The notes beneath the pieces are model-generated. The model saw only the letters and a list, made by a program, of their open reading frames with translations. It did no database searches and had not been told where the DNA came from. Shown here one piece after another: positions 1 through 5,914 of a DNA stretch of 6,218 nucleotides (positions are counted from its first letter, which is position 1; every line of letters starts with the position of its first letter). The DNA lies in the NCBI GenBank assembly GCA_947474875.1, contig CANJKY010000244.1:1-6218 (forward strand), written 5' to 3'. The DNA is from Gemmataceae bacterium. GTDB lineage: Bacteria > Planctomycetota > Planctomycetia > Gemmatales > Gemmataceae. Both the position numbers and the translations under genes were made by a program.

Positions 1-38
1 ACCCTTCCGCGGACTCATGCAAATTTCCGGTACGACCC

Positions 39-1067
39 ATGCCCACCAACACGTTGCGGCGGATTCCCCTCGACGCCCTCGACACCGAAACCGCCCCGCC
101 GCCCACCCCGTGGCTGTGGGACGGCTACCTCAAGCCCGGCGACGTCACCCTGTTCACCAGCGTGTGGAAGACGGGCAAGACCACCCTGCTCACCGGCCTG
201 CTCCGGCACCTCGGCACCGGCCAGCCGTTCCTCGGCCGAGCGGTGCGGCCCGGCCGGGCGTGGGTGGTGTCCGAGGAGTCGCCCGACCTGTGGGCGGACC
301 GGGTGCGGCGGCGGCCAGTCGGCCGGCACGTCGAACTGCTCGCCCGCCCGTTCCGCGGCCGGCCCACCCCGGACGAGTGGGCGGACCTGATCGACCAGGC
401 GTTCGCCGCCTGCGTCCTCGGCGAACTCGACCTGTTCGTCGTGGACCCGCTCGCCTCCTTCCTGCCCGGCCGCAGCGAGTCCGAGCCGACCACCGTACTG
501 GAAAGCCTGGCCCCCCTGCACCGGCTGACCACGGCGGGGGCGGCGGTGCTGCTGTTGCACCACCCGCGGCGGAAGGCGGCCGAAGCCGGCAGTATCGCCC
601 GTGGCGGCGGGGCTTTGCTCGGGTTCATGGACCTGACGATCGAACTCACCCGGTACAGCCGGTTGCAGTCCGACGCCAGCCGCCGGTTGCTGTCCGCCCA
701 GTCGCGGCGGACCGGGACGGCGGACCGGCTCGCCTACGAGTGGGACGCGGCCGCCGACGAGTTCCGGGTGGTGGCCGACCCGCGGGACCGCCAGTTCGAG
801 GAGAACTGGCAGGCGGTGCTGGCGGTGTTACAGGGGCGGACGGGCGGGATCACGCACCAGGAGATCCGACGGTTGTGGCCGGACGAGGCCGAGCGGCCGA
901 GTGAAACCACCCTGTACGACTGGCTGAACCGCGCCCACGCGAAGAAGCTGATCCGCCGCGAGGGGCGGGGGACGCGGGTCAACCCGTGGCGGTACCGGCT
1001 GGCGAACGCGGACGACGAGTACTACGACCGCGGCGAACTCCCACCCCTGCGGGGGCGGCACGAGTGA
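39..1067 (+). CDS. RepA-like AAA family P-loop ATPase with C-terminal winged-helix region
   Basis: The 342-aa product looks like a RecA-fold ATPase of the RepA/AAA_25 type, a family of cytoplasmic NTPases linked to DNA replication or remodelling. The Walker A motif is SVWKTGKT at residues 41-48, with Ser in place of the usual first Gly. VVSEE at 76-80 fits the catalytic-glutamate strand. The Walker B strand is LDLFVVD at 130-136. LLLHHPRRK at 171-179 and RGGGALLGFMD at 188-198 match the sensor and DNA-loop region of RepA/RadA relatives. Residues about 255-320 (ITHQEIRRLW, TLYDWLNRAHAKKLIRREG, then a basic strand) look like a winged helix, suggesting DNA binding or a regulatory role. No clear Shine-Dalgarno precedes the ATG, and the frame is open to the left edge, so the true start could lie upstream. 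No partner gene is visible. The fold call is fairly secure; the biological role is unknown. Confidence 0.85.
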   Translation: MPTNTLRRIPLDALDTETAPPPTPWLWDGYLKPGDVTLFTSVWKTGKTTLLTGLLRHLGTGQPFLGRAVRPGRAWVVSEESPDLWADRVRRRPVGRHVELLARPFRGRPTPDEWADLIDQAFAACVLGELDLFVVDPLASFLPGRSESEPTTVLESLAPLHRLTTAGAAVLLLHHPRRKAAEAGSIARGGGALLGFMDLTIELTRYSRLQSDASRRLLSAQSRRTGTADRLAYEWDAAADEFRVVADPRDRQFEENWQAVLAVLQGRTGGITHQEIRRLWPDEAERPSETTLYDWLNRAHAKKLIRREGRGTRVNPWRYRLANADDEYYDRGELPPLRGRHE

Positions 1068-1079
1068 CCCCCTCGGACC

Positions 1080-1100
1080 GCGGGCGTCCCGCCCGCATTT
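1080..1100 (+). terminator. Short GC hairpin after the ATPase gene, possible terminator
   Basis: GCGGGC at 1080-1085 pairs perfectly with GCCCGC at 1091-1096 around the 5-nt loop GTCCC, and ATTT follows. It starts 13 nt after the ATPase stop codon. The stem is only 6 bp and the T tract is minimal, so this is a weak intrinsic-terminator call. In DNA this GC-rich, short GC hairpins also arise by chance. Confidence 0.35.
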
Positions 1101-1145
1101 CACCTGAGTCCGGCATGTAACGATCTCGCACCCGTCCGACGACCG

Positions 1146-1154
1146 TGGTAAGAT
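1146..1154 (+). promoter_or_regulatory. Extended -10 promoter-like element upstream of the WD40 lipoprotein gene
   Basis: TGGTAAGAT matches the extended -10 form TGnTAnnnT, with TAAGAT at 1149-1154. No good -35 hexamer lies 16-18 nt upstream (TCGCAC at 1126-1131 is poor), as is usual for extended -10 promoters. Transcription would start near 1161, giving a leader of about 18 nt that still contains the Shine-Dalgarno site. This is an inference from sequence only. Confidence 0.4.
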
Positions 1155-1166
1155 GCCCTCGCACCC

Positions 1167-1173
1167 GGAGGGG
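1167..1173 (+). promoter_or_regulatory. Strong Shine-Dalgarno site for the WD40 lipoprotein gene
   Basis: GGAGGGG lies 5 nt before the ATG at 1179. It fixes that start, and the start in turn gives a lipoprotein signal peptide. It is the clearest ribosome binding site in the window. Confidence 0.7.
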
Positions 1174-1178
1174 CTGTC

Positions 1179-3749
1179 ATGCCGTGGCGAACCGTTCCCC
1201 TGCTCCTGGCACTTCTAACCGTCGGCTGCGGGGGCCGGTCGAAACCGCCGGGCGAGCCGGCTCCGGCGTTCCAACCGGCGGTGGCACTTCCCGCCGCCCC
1301 GCCCACGGCCGATGCCCCGAAACCGCTGCTCACGTTCGGCGACACCCATTTCCGGCACACGGGCACCGTCATCAGTCTCGCCCTCCACCCGGACGGCAAG
1401 TCGGTCTCCGCCACCGCCCTCGGTGAGTCGTTCGTCCGCGTCTGGGAGATGGCCACTGGAAAGGAAAAGGAGCGGCTGTTTGACGGGCTGGGGATCAGGC
1501 GGGTGCTGGCGTACCGGGACGATGGCAAGCGACTGATCGCTGACGGGTCGGGCTCGTCGGTGTTGATCCTGGACCCCGTCGCCCGCACCCGCGTCGCCGA
1601 GATCAAGACCCGGTGGGCCTTTTCCGGGCAGGTCGCGGTCAGCCCGGACGGCCGACGGGTCGCCGCCCCGGACGCCGATCACCGGCTGGCCGTGTGGGAC
1701 ACCGAGTCCGGCAAACTGCTCTGCACGTTTCCCGCCGGTGGATCGATCTCCAAGGACGACCCGCTGCGGGGGGTGGCATTCTCGCCGAACGGCGAGCGGG
1801 TGGCGGCCACCAACTCGCGGCCCGGCGTGTTCATCGGCCCGGTGGCAGGGGACGACTCGCTCACGTTCCACCCGCTGGAGGGCAGTGGGGAAGGACGGTA
1901 TGTGTCATGGCCGACGGACAATACCATCGTCGCCCACCACTTCGCCGGCAATACGTCGTTCGATGTCAAGACCTCGCTGTGGGGGCGCGAGCGGAAGCGC
2001 GACCGGGACAGCGAGATCAGCCCGCAGCGAACCCCGGAAGGCCGGCTGATCGGCGTCGGCAACTGGCGGCCGTCGGAGGTGGCCGGCCCGGCCCGGTTGC
2101 TCTGCCCGATCGATCCCGTCACCCTGCTGCCGGCGGAGGGGGAAGAGTTGCCCGCGCCGCCGTGGGCCGGGGCCGGGTGTACCGCCGTCAGCCGCTCGGC
2201 CATGGCGGTGGCCGTCGAACACGGCATCTTCGTATACGACCGCAAGACGGGGAAGCCGACCACCCCGGAACTGAACCGGTTCCCGGTCAGCCCGCACGCC
2301 CAACTCCACCTCCGCTTCCTGGCGGATGGCCGGCGGGTGTCCGTGGCGCAAGACCCGAACGGCGGTTCCGCACAAGTCTGGGACATCCGAACCGGCCAGC
2401 CGGTCCATCCCCTGACCCCGGACACCGGATGGCTCGGCGACCACTCCCCGACCAGTAAGTGGGTGGTGTCGGCGAGCTGGCAGCCGCCCGAGTTGACCGT
2501 CCGGGACGCGGGCACCGGGAAGGTGGTGCTCCGGCTGGAACACCCGAACCCGGTGCGGTCGCCTCGCCAGGGGCCGACCTGGCAACTGGTCGGGTTCCCG
2601 GCGGACGACGCGGTGTGGGTGATGGACGGACCGGCCGGCGAGTTCCGGCTGCTGCAACTGCCGTCCGGCAAGGTGCTCCGCACCCTCGACGGGTTCAAAC
2701 ACATGCGGTACGCCTGCCTGTCCCCGGACAGGAAGCGGCTGGCCGTGTCCGGGTGGGATGCGGTGGCCGTTCGCCCGCTGGACCCGGACGGGAAGTGGGA
2801 GATCCTCGACCGGTTCACCGAGAAGGAGATGCACAGCTACGAGCACGCCACCTGCGGGACCGGACTGAACCTCCAACCCCACGCGCCGATGATCGGGTTC
2901 AGTGTGGCCGGGGAACTAGTGCTCGGAGACGCGGGCGAGCTGCGCGAGTCCCGGCGGTCGGCCGAGGTGCCCCGCGCCCTCCCGTCGCAGACCGCCTTCC
3001 GCTACCACAGCCGGTTCAGCCGCGACGACCGCTACACCTACACACCCGCAAGTCTGGGTGCCGATCGGGTGTACCGGGGGGTGGCGGTGACGGAAGCCGC
3101 CACCGGCCTCGTGGTCGGCACGTTGCCGGTGCCTACCGCCGGCGGGCTGGTCATCTCGCCCGACGGCACCCGGATGGTCACGTCGAACGCGGACACCACC
3201 ATCAGCGTGTGGGACCTGCCGGCGTTGGAGGCGAAGTACCTGCCGGCCGGGCCGGTGGACGACTACTGGGCGGCGCTGGCGTCGGCCGACCCGAAGGTGG
3301 GGTACTCGGCCGTCCGCCGGCTGGCCGCCGACCCGAAGGCGGTGGAGTGGCTGCGGGAGTGCTACGCCAAGCCGCGGGCGAAGGTGCTGGAGGCGCTGAT
3401 CGCCGATCTGGACAATCCCGACGAACAGATCGTCGGAGACATCCAGGCAAAAATGCACGGGGTGGTACCGGCGGCGAAGGCGGATTTGAAGTTGGTGGTC
3501 GAGCGGCGGCCGGGCACGAAGGCGGCGGAGAACGCCGCCCGCATCCTGGTCGCGCTGAAAGCCGGGCCGTACGAGCCGTGGGCCGGGCTGACGCTCGACC
3601 AGGTGCGGGACGTGCGGGCGGTGGAGGTGCTGGAGCGGGTGGGCACGGCCGAGGCGAAGGACTTGCTCGGCACCTGGGCGAAGCACGAATCGGCGGTACT
3701 CCGGTTGGAGGCGGCAGCCGCCCTGACGCGGCCGGGTCAGAAGAGGTGA
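1179..3749 (+). CDS. WD40 repeat lipoprotein with C-terminal HEAT-like tail
   Basis: The 856-aa product is probably exported and lipid-anchored. Residues 1-17 (short basic start, hydrophobic LLLALLTVGC) form a signal peptide with a lipobox-like end at Cys17, although position -3 is Thr rather than the usual Leu/Val/Ile. A Pro/Ala-rich linker runs to about 48. WD40 blades follow to about 685. The clearest are 64-95 (LALHPDGK, VRVWEMATGK), 150-180 (VAVSPDGRR, LAVWDTESGK), 378-410 (RFLADGRR, AQVWDIRTGQ) and 656-680 (LVISPDGTR, ISVWDL). Blades between about 220 and 350 are degenerate. Residues about 693-856 are alpha-helical and HEAT-like, with RAVEVLERVGTAEAKDLL at 813-830, a tail I know from planctomycete WD40 proteins. 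The likely role is a binding scaffold; no catalytic domain is visible. The start is supported by the Shine-Dalgarno site and signal peptide. The partner is unknown. Confidence 0.9.
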   Translation: MPWRTVPLLLALLTVGCGGRSKPPGEPAPAFQPAVALPAAPPTADAPKPLLTFGDTHFRHTGTVISLALHPDGKSVSATALGESFVRVWEMATGKEKERLFDGLGIRRVLAYRDDGKRLIADGSGSSVLILDPVARTRVAEIKTRWAFSGQVAVSPDGRRVAAPDADHRLAVWDTESGKLLCTFPAGGSISKDDPLRGVAFSPNGERVAATNSRPGVFIGPVAGDDSLTFHPLEGSGEGRYVSWPTDNTIVAHHFAGNTSFDVKTSLWGRERKRDRDSEISPQRTPEGRLIGVGNWRPSEVAGPARLLCPIDPVTLLPAEGEELPAPPWAGAGCTAVSRSAMAVAVEHGIFVYDRKTGKPTTPELNRFPVSPHAQLHLRFLADGRRVSVAQDPNGGSAQVWDIRTGQPVHPLTPDTGWLGDHSPTSKWVVSASWQPPELTVRDAGTGKVVLRLEHPNPVRSPRQGPTWQLVGFPADDAVWVMDGPAGEFRLLQLPSGKVLRTLDGFKHMRYACLSPDRKRLAVSGWDAVAVRPLDPDGKWEILDRFTEKEMHSYEHATCGTGLNLQPHAPMIGFSVAGELVLGDAGELRESRRSAEVPRALPSQTAFRYHSRFSRDDRYTYTPASLGADRVYRGVAVTEAATGLVVGTLPVPTAGGLVISPDGTRMVTSNADTTISVWDLPALEAKYLPAGPVDDYWAALASADPKVGYSAVRRLAADPKAVEWLRECYAKPRAKVLEALIADLDNPDEQIVGDIQAKMHGVVPAAKADLKLVVERRPGTKAAENAARILVALKAGPYEPWAGLTLDQVRDVRAVEVLERVGTAEAKDLLGTWAKHESAVLRLEAAAALTRPGQKR

Positions 3750-3751
3750 GC

Positions 3752-3813
3752 GGGGTGACCGACCACCACCTACAAAGAGTGGGTCCGTTGGCTTGAAAGC
3801 CGGACGTCACCCC
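3752..3813 (+). other. Intergenic three-way-junction fold between the WD40 and PQQ-like genes
   Basis: Outer arms GGGGTGAC (3752-3759) and GTCACCCC (3806-3813) pair perfectly over 8 bp. Between them, CCAC (3766-3769) pairs with GTGG (3779-3782). GTCC (3783-3786) plus GGCT (3790-3793) pair with AGCC (3798-3801) plus GGAC (3802-3805), with a GTT bulge and a TGAA tetraloop. The last helix abuts the outer helix without a gap. It begins 3 nt after the WD40 stop and ends 31 nt before the next start. There is no U tract, so it is not a standard intrinsic terminator. It could be an RNA processing or attenuation element, a 3' end stabiliser, or chance. Confidence 0.35.
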
Positions 3814-3844
3814 AGCCTCCTTCCACTTCGCCTCAGAGTTCCTC

Positions 3845-5158
3845 ATGCCCCGATTTCTCCCCCTGTTTGTCACTCTCCTCCTCGCGCCGGTCGCCGGGGC
3901 CGCCGACAACTGGCCGAGCTGGCGCGGCCCGACGGCCAACGGCACCGCCGCCGCCACCGCCGACCCGCCGGTCAAGTGGGACGCGACCACCAACATCAAG
4001 TGGAAGGCCCCGCTGACTGGCCGCGGCAGCGCCACCCCGGTCGTGTGGGAGGATCAGGTGTTCGTCCTCACCGCCACCAAGACCGACCGCGAGGCGAAGC
4101 CGGACGAACTGCCGCCGCAAGACCCGAGCCGGAAGGTGAACACCACCGCCCCGAAGCACTTCTACAAGTTCGAGGTGATCAGCTTCGACCGCGCGACCGG
4201 CCAGGAGCGGTGGCGGAAGACGGCGGCCGAGGCGGTGCCGCACGAGGGGCACCACGAGACGCACTCCTACGCCGCCGGCTCGCCGGCGACGGACGGAAAG
4301 CGGCTGTACGTGTCGTTCGGCTCGTTCGGCGTGTTCGCCTTCGACCTGTCCGGCAAGCAGCTGTGGAAGCGGGACTTCGGCCGCATTCAGTCACGGCTGG
4401 GGTGGGGCGAGGCGGTCACCCCGGTGGTCCACGGCGACACCGTGCTGCTCAACTGGGACCAGGAGGCGAACTCGAAGCTGATCGCACTGAACGCCGCCAC
4501 CGGCGAGACGAGGTGGGAGACGAAGCGGGACGAGAAGACGAGCTGGAACGCCCCGTGCGTGGTCGAGTACAAGGGCGTCACCCAGGTGATCGTGAACGCC
4601 ACCGACCGCATCCGCAGTTACGACCTCGCCACCGGCAAGGAGATCTGGCAGTGCGGCGGGATGACGGTGAACGCCATCCCGAGCGTGCTGACCGACGGCG
4701 AGTTCGCGTATGTCGTCAGCGGGTACCGCGGGGCGGCGGCGGTGGCCATCCCGCTGGACTCGAAGGGGGACGTGACCGAGTCGAAGACGCTGCGATGGCG
4801 GTACGGCAAAGGCACGCCGTACGTGCCGTCGCCGCTCTTGCTCGACGGCCGGCTGTACTTCACCAGCGCGAACACCGGGCTGCTGACGATCCTGGACGTG
4901 AAGACCGGCAAGCCGATCCTGGCGGACGAGCGGTTGCCGGGGCTGACCACCCTGTACGCCTCGCCGATGACCGCCGCCGGGCGGATCTACTTCGTCGATC
5001 GGGTGGGTACGACGGTGGTGGTGAAGGCCGGCGACACGGCCGAGGTGCTGGCGACGAACAAGCTGAACGACGCCATCGACGCCTCGCCGGTGGCGGTCGG
5101 GAAGACGCTGTTCCTGCGGGGGGAGAAGTTCCTGTACTGCATCTCATCGGAAAAATGA
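3845..5158 (+). CDS. Exported PQQ-binding-like beta-propeller repeat protein (BamB-like fold)
   Basis: The 437-aa product begins with a Sec signal peptide (residues 1-19, hydrophobic LFVTLLLAPVAG, likely cut at AGA/AD). The mature protein opens with NWPSWRGPTANG, a typical start in planctomycete PQQ-like propellers. Repeat signatures are FDRATGQERW (114-123), FDLSGKQLW (166-174), LNAATGETRW (215-224), YDLATGKEIW (259-268) and LDVKTGKPI (350-358), each ending a blade. HEGHHETHSYAAGSPATDGK at 133-152 is a segment conserved in this group, as I recall it. I see no quinoprotein dehydrogenase catalytic features or haem motif CxxCH, so it is probably a binding or scaffold propeller rather than a PQQ enzyme. 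The length is normal for the group. The Shine-Dalgarno site before this ATG is weak (AGAG at most); the signal peptide decides the start. The TGA stop overlaps the first word of the downstream repeat. Confidence 0.9.
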   Translation: MPRFLPLFVTLLLAPVAGAADNWPSWRGPTANGTAAATADPPVKWDATTNIKWKAPLTGRGSATPVVWEDQVFVLTATKTDREAKPDELPPQDPSRKVNTTAPKHFYKFEVISFDRATGQERWRKTAAEAVPHEGHHETHSYAAGSPATDGKRLYVSFGSFGVFAFDLSGKQLWKRDFGRIQSRLGWGEAVTPVVHGDTVLLNWDQEANSKLIALNAATGETRWETKRDEKTSWNAPCVVEYKGVTQVIVNATDRIRSYDLATGKEIWQCGGMTVNAIPSVLTDGEFAYVVSGYRGAAAVAIPLDSKGDVTESKTLRWRYGKGTPYVPSPLLLDGRLYFTSANTGLLTILDVKTGKPILADERLPGLTTLYASPMTAAGRIYFVDRVGTTVVVKAGDTAEVLATNKLNDAIDASPVAVGKTLFLRGEKFLYCISSEK

Positions 5159-5189
5159 CCAAGGACGAATGACCCACCAAGGACCAAGG
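5158..5189 (+). repeat. Three short direct copies of ACCAAGG inside the repeat arm
   Basis: ACCAAGG occurs at 5158-5164, 5176-5182 and 5183-5189, and the first two copies extend to ACCAAGGAC. GAATGAC-type words sit between and around them. This low-complexity build of the left arm suggests that the palindrome grew from short iterated units. The first copy starts on the last base of the upstream gene's stop codon. Confidence 0.6.
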
Positions 5190-5231
5190 GAAATCACCCG
5201 GTCTTCCTTGGTCCTTGGTGGGTCATTCGTC
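5164..5231. repeat. Perfect 26-bp inverted repeat between convergent genes, possible bidirectional terminator
   Basis: The left arm at 5164-5189 is the exact reverse complement of the right arm at 5206-5231, with a 16-nt loop at 5190-5205. The loop base can add a G-U and an A-T pair. The element fills most of the 87-nt gap between the stop codons of the PQQ-like gene (plus) and the DMT gene (minus), where a bidirectional terminator would be expected. No T tract follows on either strand, so any termination would rest on the long stem. The word structure (AATGAC, ACCAAGG) resembles dispersed palindromic repeats, so it may be one copy of a genome-wide family (inference). Confidence 0.85.
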
Positions 5232-5255
5232 ATTCCTGTGAGTCATCACAGGAAT
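5232..5255. terminator. 10-bp hairpin overlapping the DMT gene stop codon
   Basis: ATTCCTGTGA at 5232-5241 pairs perfectly with TCACAGGAAT at 5246-5255 around the tetraloop GTCA. It directly abuts the 26-bp inverted repeat. On the minus strand the first arm is the end of the DMT gene, covering its last two codons (Phe-Leu), the TGA and one further base. It could act as a terminator or 3' end stabiliser for the DMT transcript, or as a terminator for plus-strand readthrough, where TTTGAT follows the arm. Pairing is certain at the DNA level; the function is inferred. Confidence 0.5.
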
Positions 5256-5716
5256 TTGATGCACACCACCCCGCCGAGCACCAGCACCGCCCCGAGCACC
5301 TTCCACCCGCTGATCGGCGTGACCGGCAGGCCCATCAGCCCGAAGTGATCGAGCACCACCGAGCACAGCAACTGCCCGGCCACCACCAGCGCGATGAACG
5401 CCGCCGCCCCCAGCTTCGGGGTGAGCGTCGCCCCGGCCAGCACGATCAGCGCGCCGAGCGGCCCGCCGATCCAGTTCCACCACGTCGTCGCCTGGAGCGC
5501 CTCCCGGCTCGGCGGCGGCGGGCGGAGGACGGCCATCGCCAGCGTGGCGCACAGGATCGTGCCGCAGATGCTCAGGAACGACGCCCACGCCGGGCCGGCG
5601 TACTCCTGGTCGCCGGCCAGGTGCTGCCGCAGCTTGCCGTTGGCCGACGCCTGCAGGGCGATGCACACCCCGGCGGCGGCGGCCAACAGGGCGTACACGA
5701 GGGTGGTGCCGTTCAT
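5246..5716 (-). CDS. DMT superfamily transporter, YdcZ (DUF606) type
   Basis: The 156-aa product is a small inner-membrane protein with about five hydrophobic helices: residues roughly 5-22, 44-64, 80-97, 101-121 and 137-154. Family-like features are the LQASANGKL stretch (21-29), ASFLSICGT (45-53), WWNWIGGPLGA (79-89), PKLGAAAFIALVVAGQL (100-116) followed by DHFG (123-126), and a short LGGVVCIKF end. The length suits the YdcZ group, which is thought to work as paired or dimeric small transporters; the substrate is unknown. The ATG at 5716 is chosen because the first helix starts right after it. A TTG start at 5749 would add 11 residues. Six G residues touch the ATG, which is too close for a normal Shine-Dalgarno. 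The gene is convergent with the PQQ-like gene and divergent from the lipoprotein gene. Confidence 0.88.
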   Translation of the reverse strand: MNGTTLVYALLAAAAGVCIALQASANGKLRQHLAGDQEYAGPAWASFLSICGTILCATLAMAVLRPPPPSREALQATTWWNWIGGPLGALIVLAGATLTPKLGAAAFIALVVAGQLLCSVVLDHFGLMGLPVTPISGWKVLGAVLVLGGVVCIKFL

Positions 5717-5722
5717 CCCCCC

Positions 5723-5749
5723 GTTGTACGGTTTACCCAATCGGAGCAA
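5723..5749 (-). promoter_or_regulatory. Promoter-like pair directly upstream of the DMT gene, possibly leaderless
   Basis: On the minus strand TTGCTC (5749-5744) and TACAAC (5728-5723) resemble -35 and -10 boxes with a 15-nt spacer; TTTGCT (5750-5745) gives 16 nt. Six bases separate the -10 from the ATG, so transcription would start at or next to the A of the start codon. The spacer is short and the match moderate. Confidence 0.25.
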
Positions 5750-5764
5750 ACGCCCCTACCACCC

Positions 5765-5823
5765 CGGCCGGTTCCCGCGGCTGCGCCCGTTGCGCCGTTT
5801 GCGCCACCTGCGGCAACCGGCCG
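5765..5823. repeat. Imperfect 14-bp inverted repeat enclosing a 9-nt-period TGCGCC repeat
   Basis: Arms 5765-5778 and 5810-5823 pair at 13 of 14 positions; the single mismatch is C5774 against C5814. The 31-nt loop holds TGCGCC at 5782-5787, 5791-5796 and 5800-5805, exactly 9 nt apart, and a fourth related TGCGGC at 5809-5814 overlaps the right arm. It lies in the divergent gap between the DMT gene and the lipoprotein gene. The high GC raises the chance of random pairing. Function is unknown; a regulator site array or remnant coding sequence is possible. Confidence 0.45.
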
Positions 5824-5847
5824 CCCGCCGGTTCCGGCCAACCCGCC

Positions 5848-5876
5848 TTGATTCGCTCAAGCCGGATGGGAATAAA
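5848..5876 (+). promoter_or_regulatory. Sigma70-like promoter candidate for the downstream lipoprotein gene
   Basis: TTGATT (5848-5853) and AATAAA (5871-5876) are separated by 17 nt, each matching 4 of 6 consensus positions. This AT-rich patch stands out in very GC-rich surroundings. Transcription would begin near 5883, leaving a leader of about 32 nt. The -35 box overlaps a small inverted repeat, CTTGA at 5847-5851 with TCAAG at 5857-5861, which could be an operator half-site pair. Confidence 0.45.
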
Positions 5877-5914
5877 GCGATGACCGGACACTCTTCCCGA
5901 CGGCGGGGTCAGAC

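Noticed and set aside
1679..2818. 379-codon minus-strand open frame opposite the WD40 gene
   Set aside because: No recognisable domain, Ser/Arg/Pro-rich composition and no ribosome binding site seen; it is explained as an antisense shadow.
2459..3796. 445-codon plus-strand open frame overlapping the WD40 gene
   Set aside because: It is rich in Gly, Arg and Pro with no domain and overlaps the well-supported WD40 frame; long open shadows are expected at this GC content.
3752..3813. Hammerhead-type self-cleaving ribozyme
   Set aside because: The three-way junction and a GAAA string are suggestive, but no CUGANGA core is present on either strand and the GAAA sits partly in a hairpin loop rather than at the junction.
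3845..5158. PQQ-dependent dehydrogenase enzyme
   Set aside because: Only propeller repeat signatures are present; no haem motif or recognisable quinoprotein active-site features are seen and the protein is too short for the dehydrogenase family.
3793..5172. Long plus-strand open frame overlapping the PQQ-like gene
   Set aside because: It is a frame shadow: the translation is Arg/Gly-rich and low in complexity, while the frame from 3845 gives a signal peptide and five propeller motifs.
5158..5231. CRISPR array
   Set aside because: The repeated words are 7-9 nt, unevenly spaced and part of one palindrome, with no regular spacers and no cas genes nearby.
5345..5851. Plus-strand open frame with a Pro/Ala-rich C-terminus opposite the DMT gene
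   Set aside because: Most of it is antisense to a well-supported membrane protein gene. Only the Pro/Ala tail lies outside, and this is explained by the 9-nt-period repeat.
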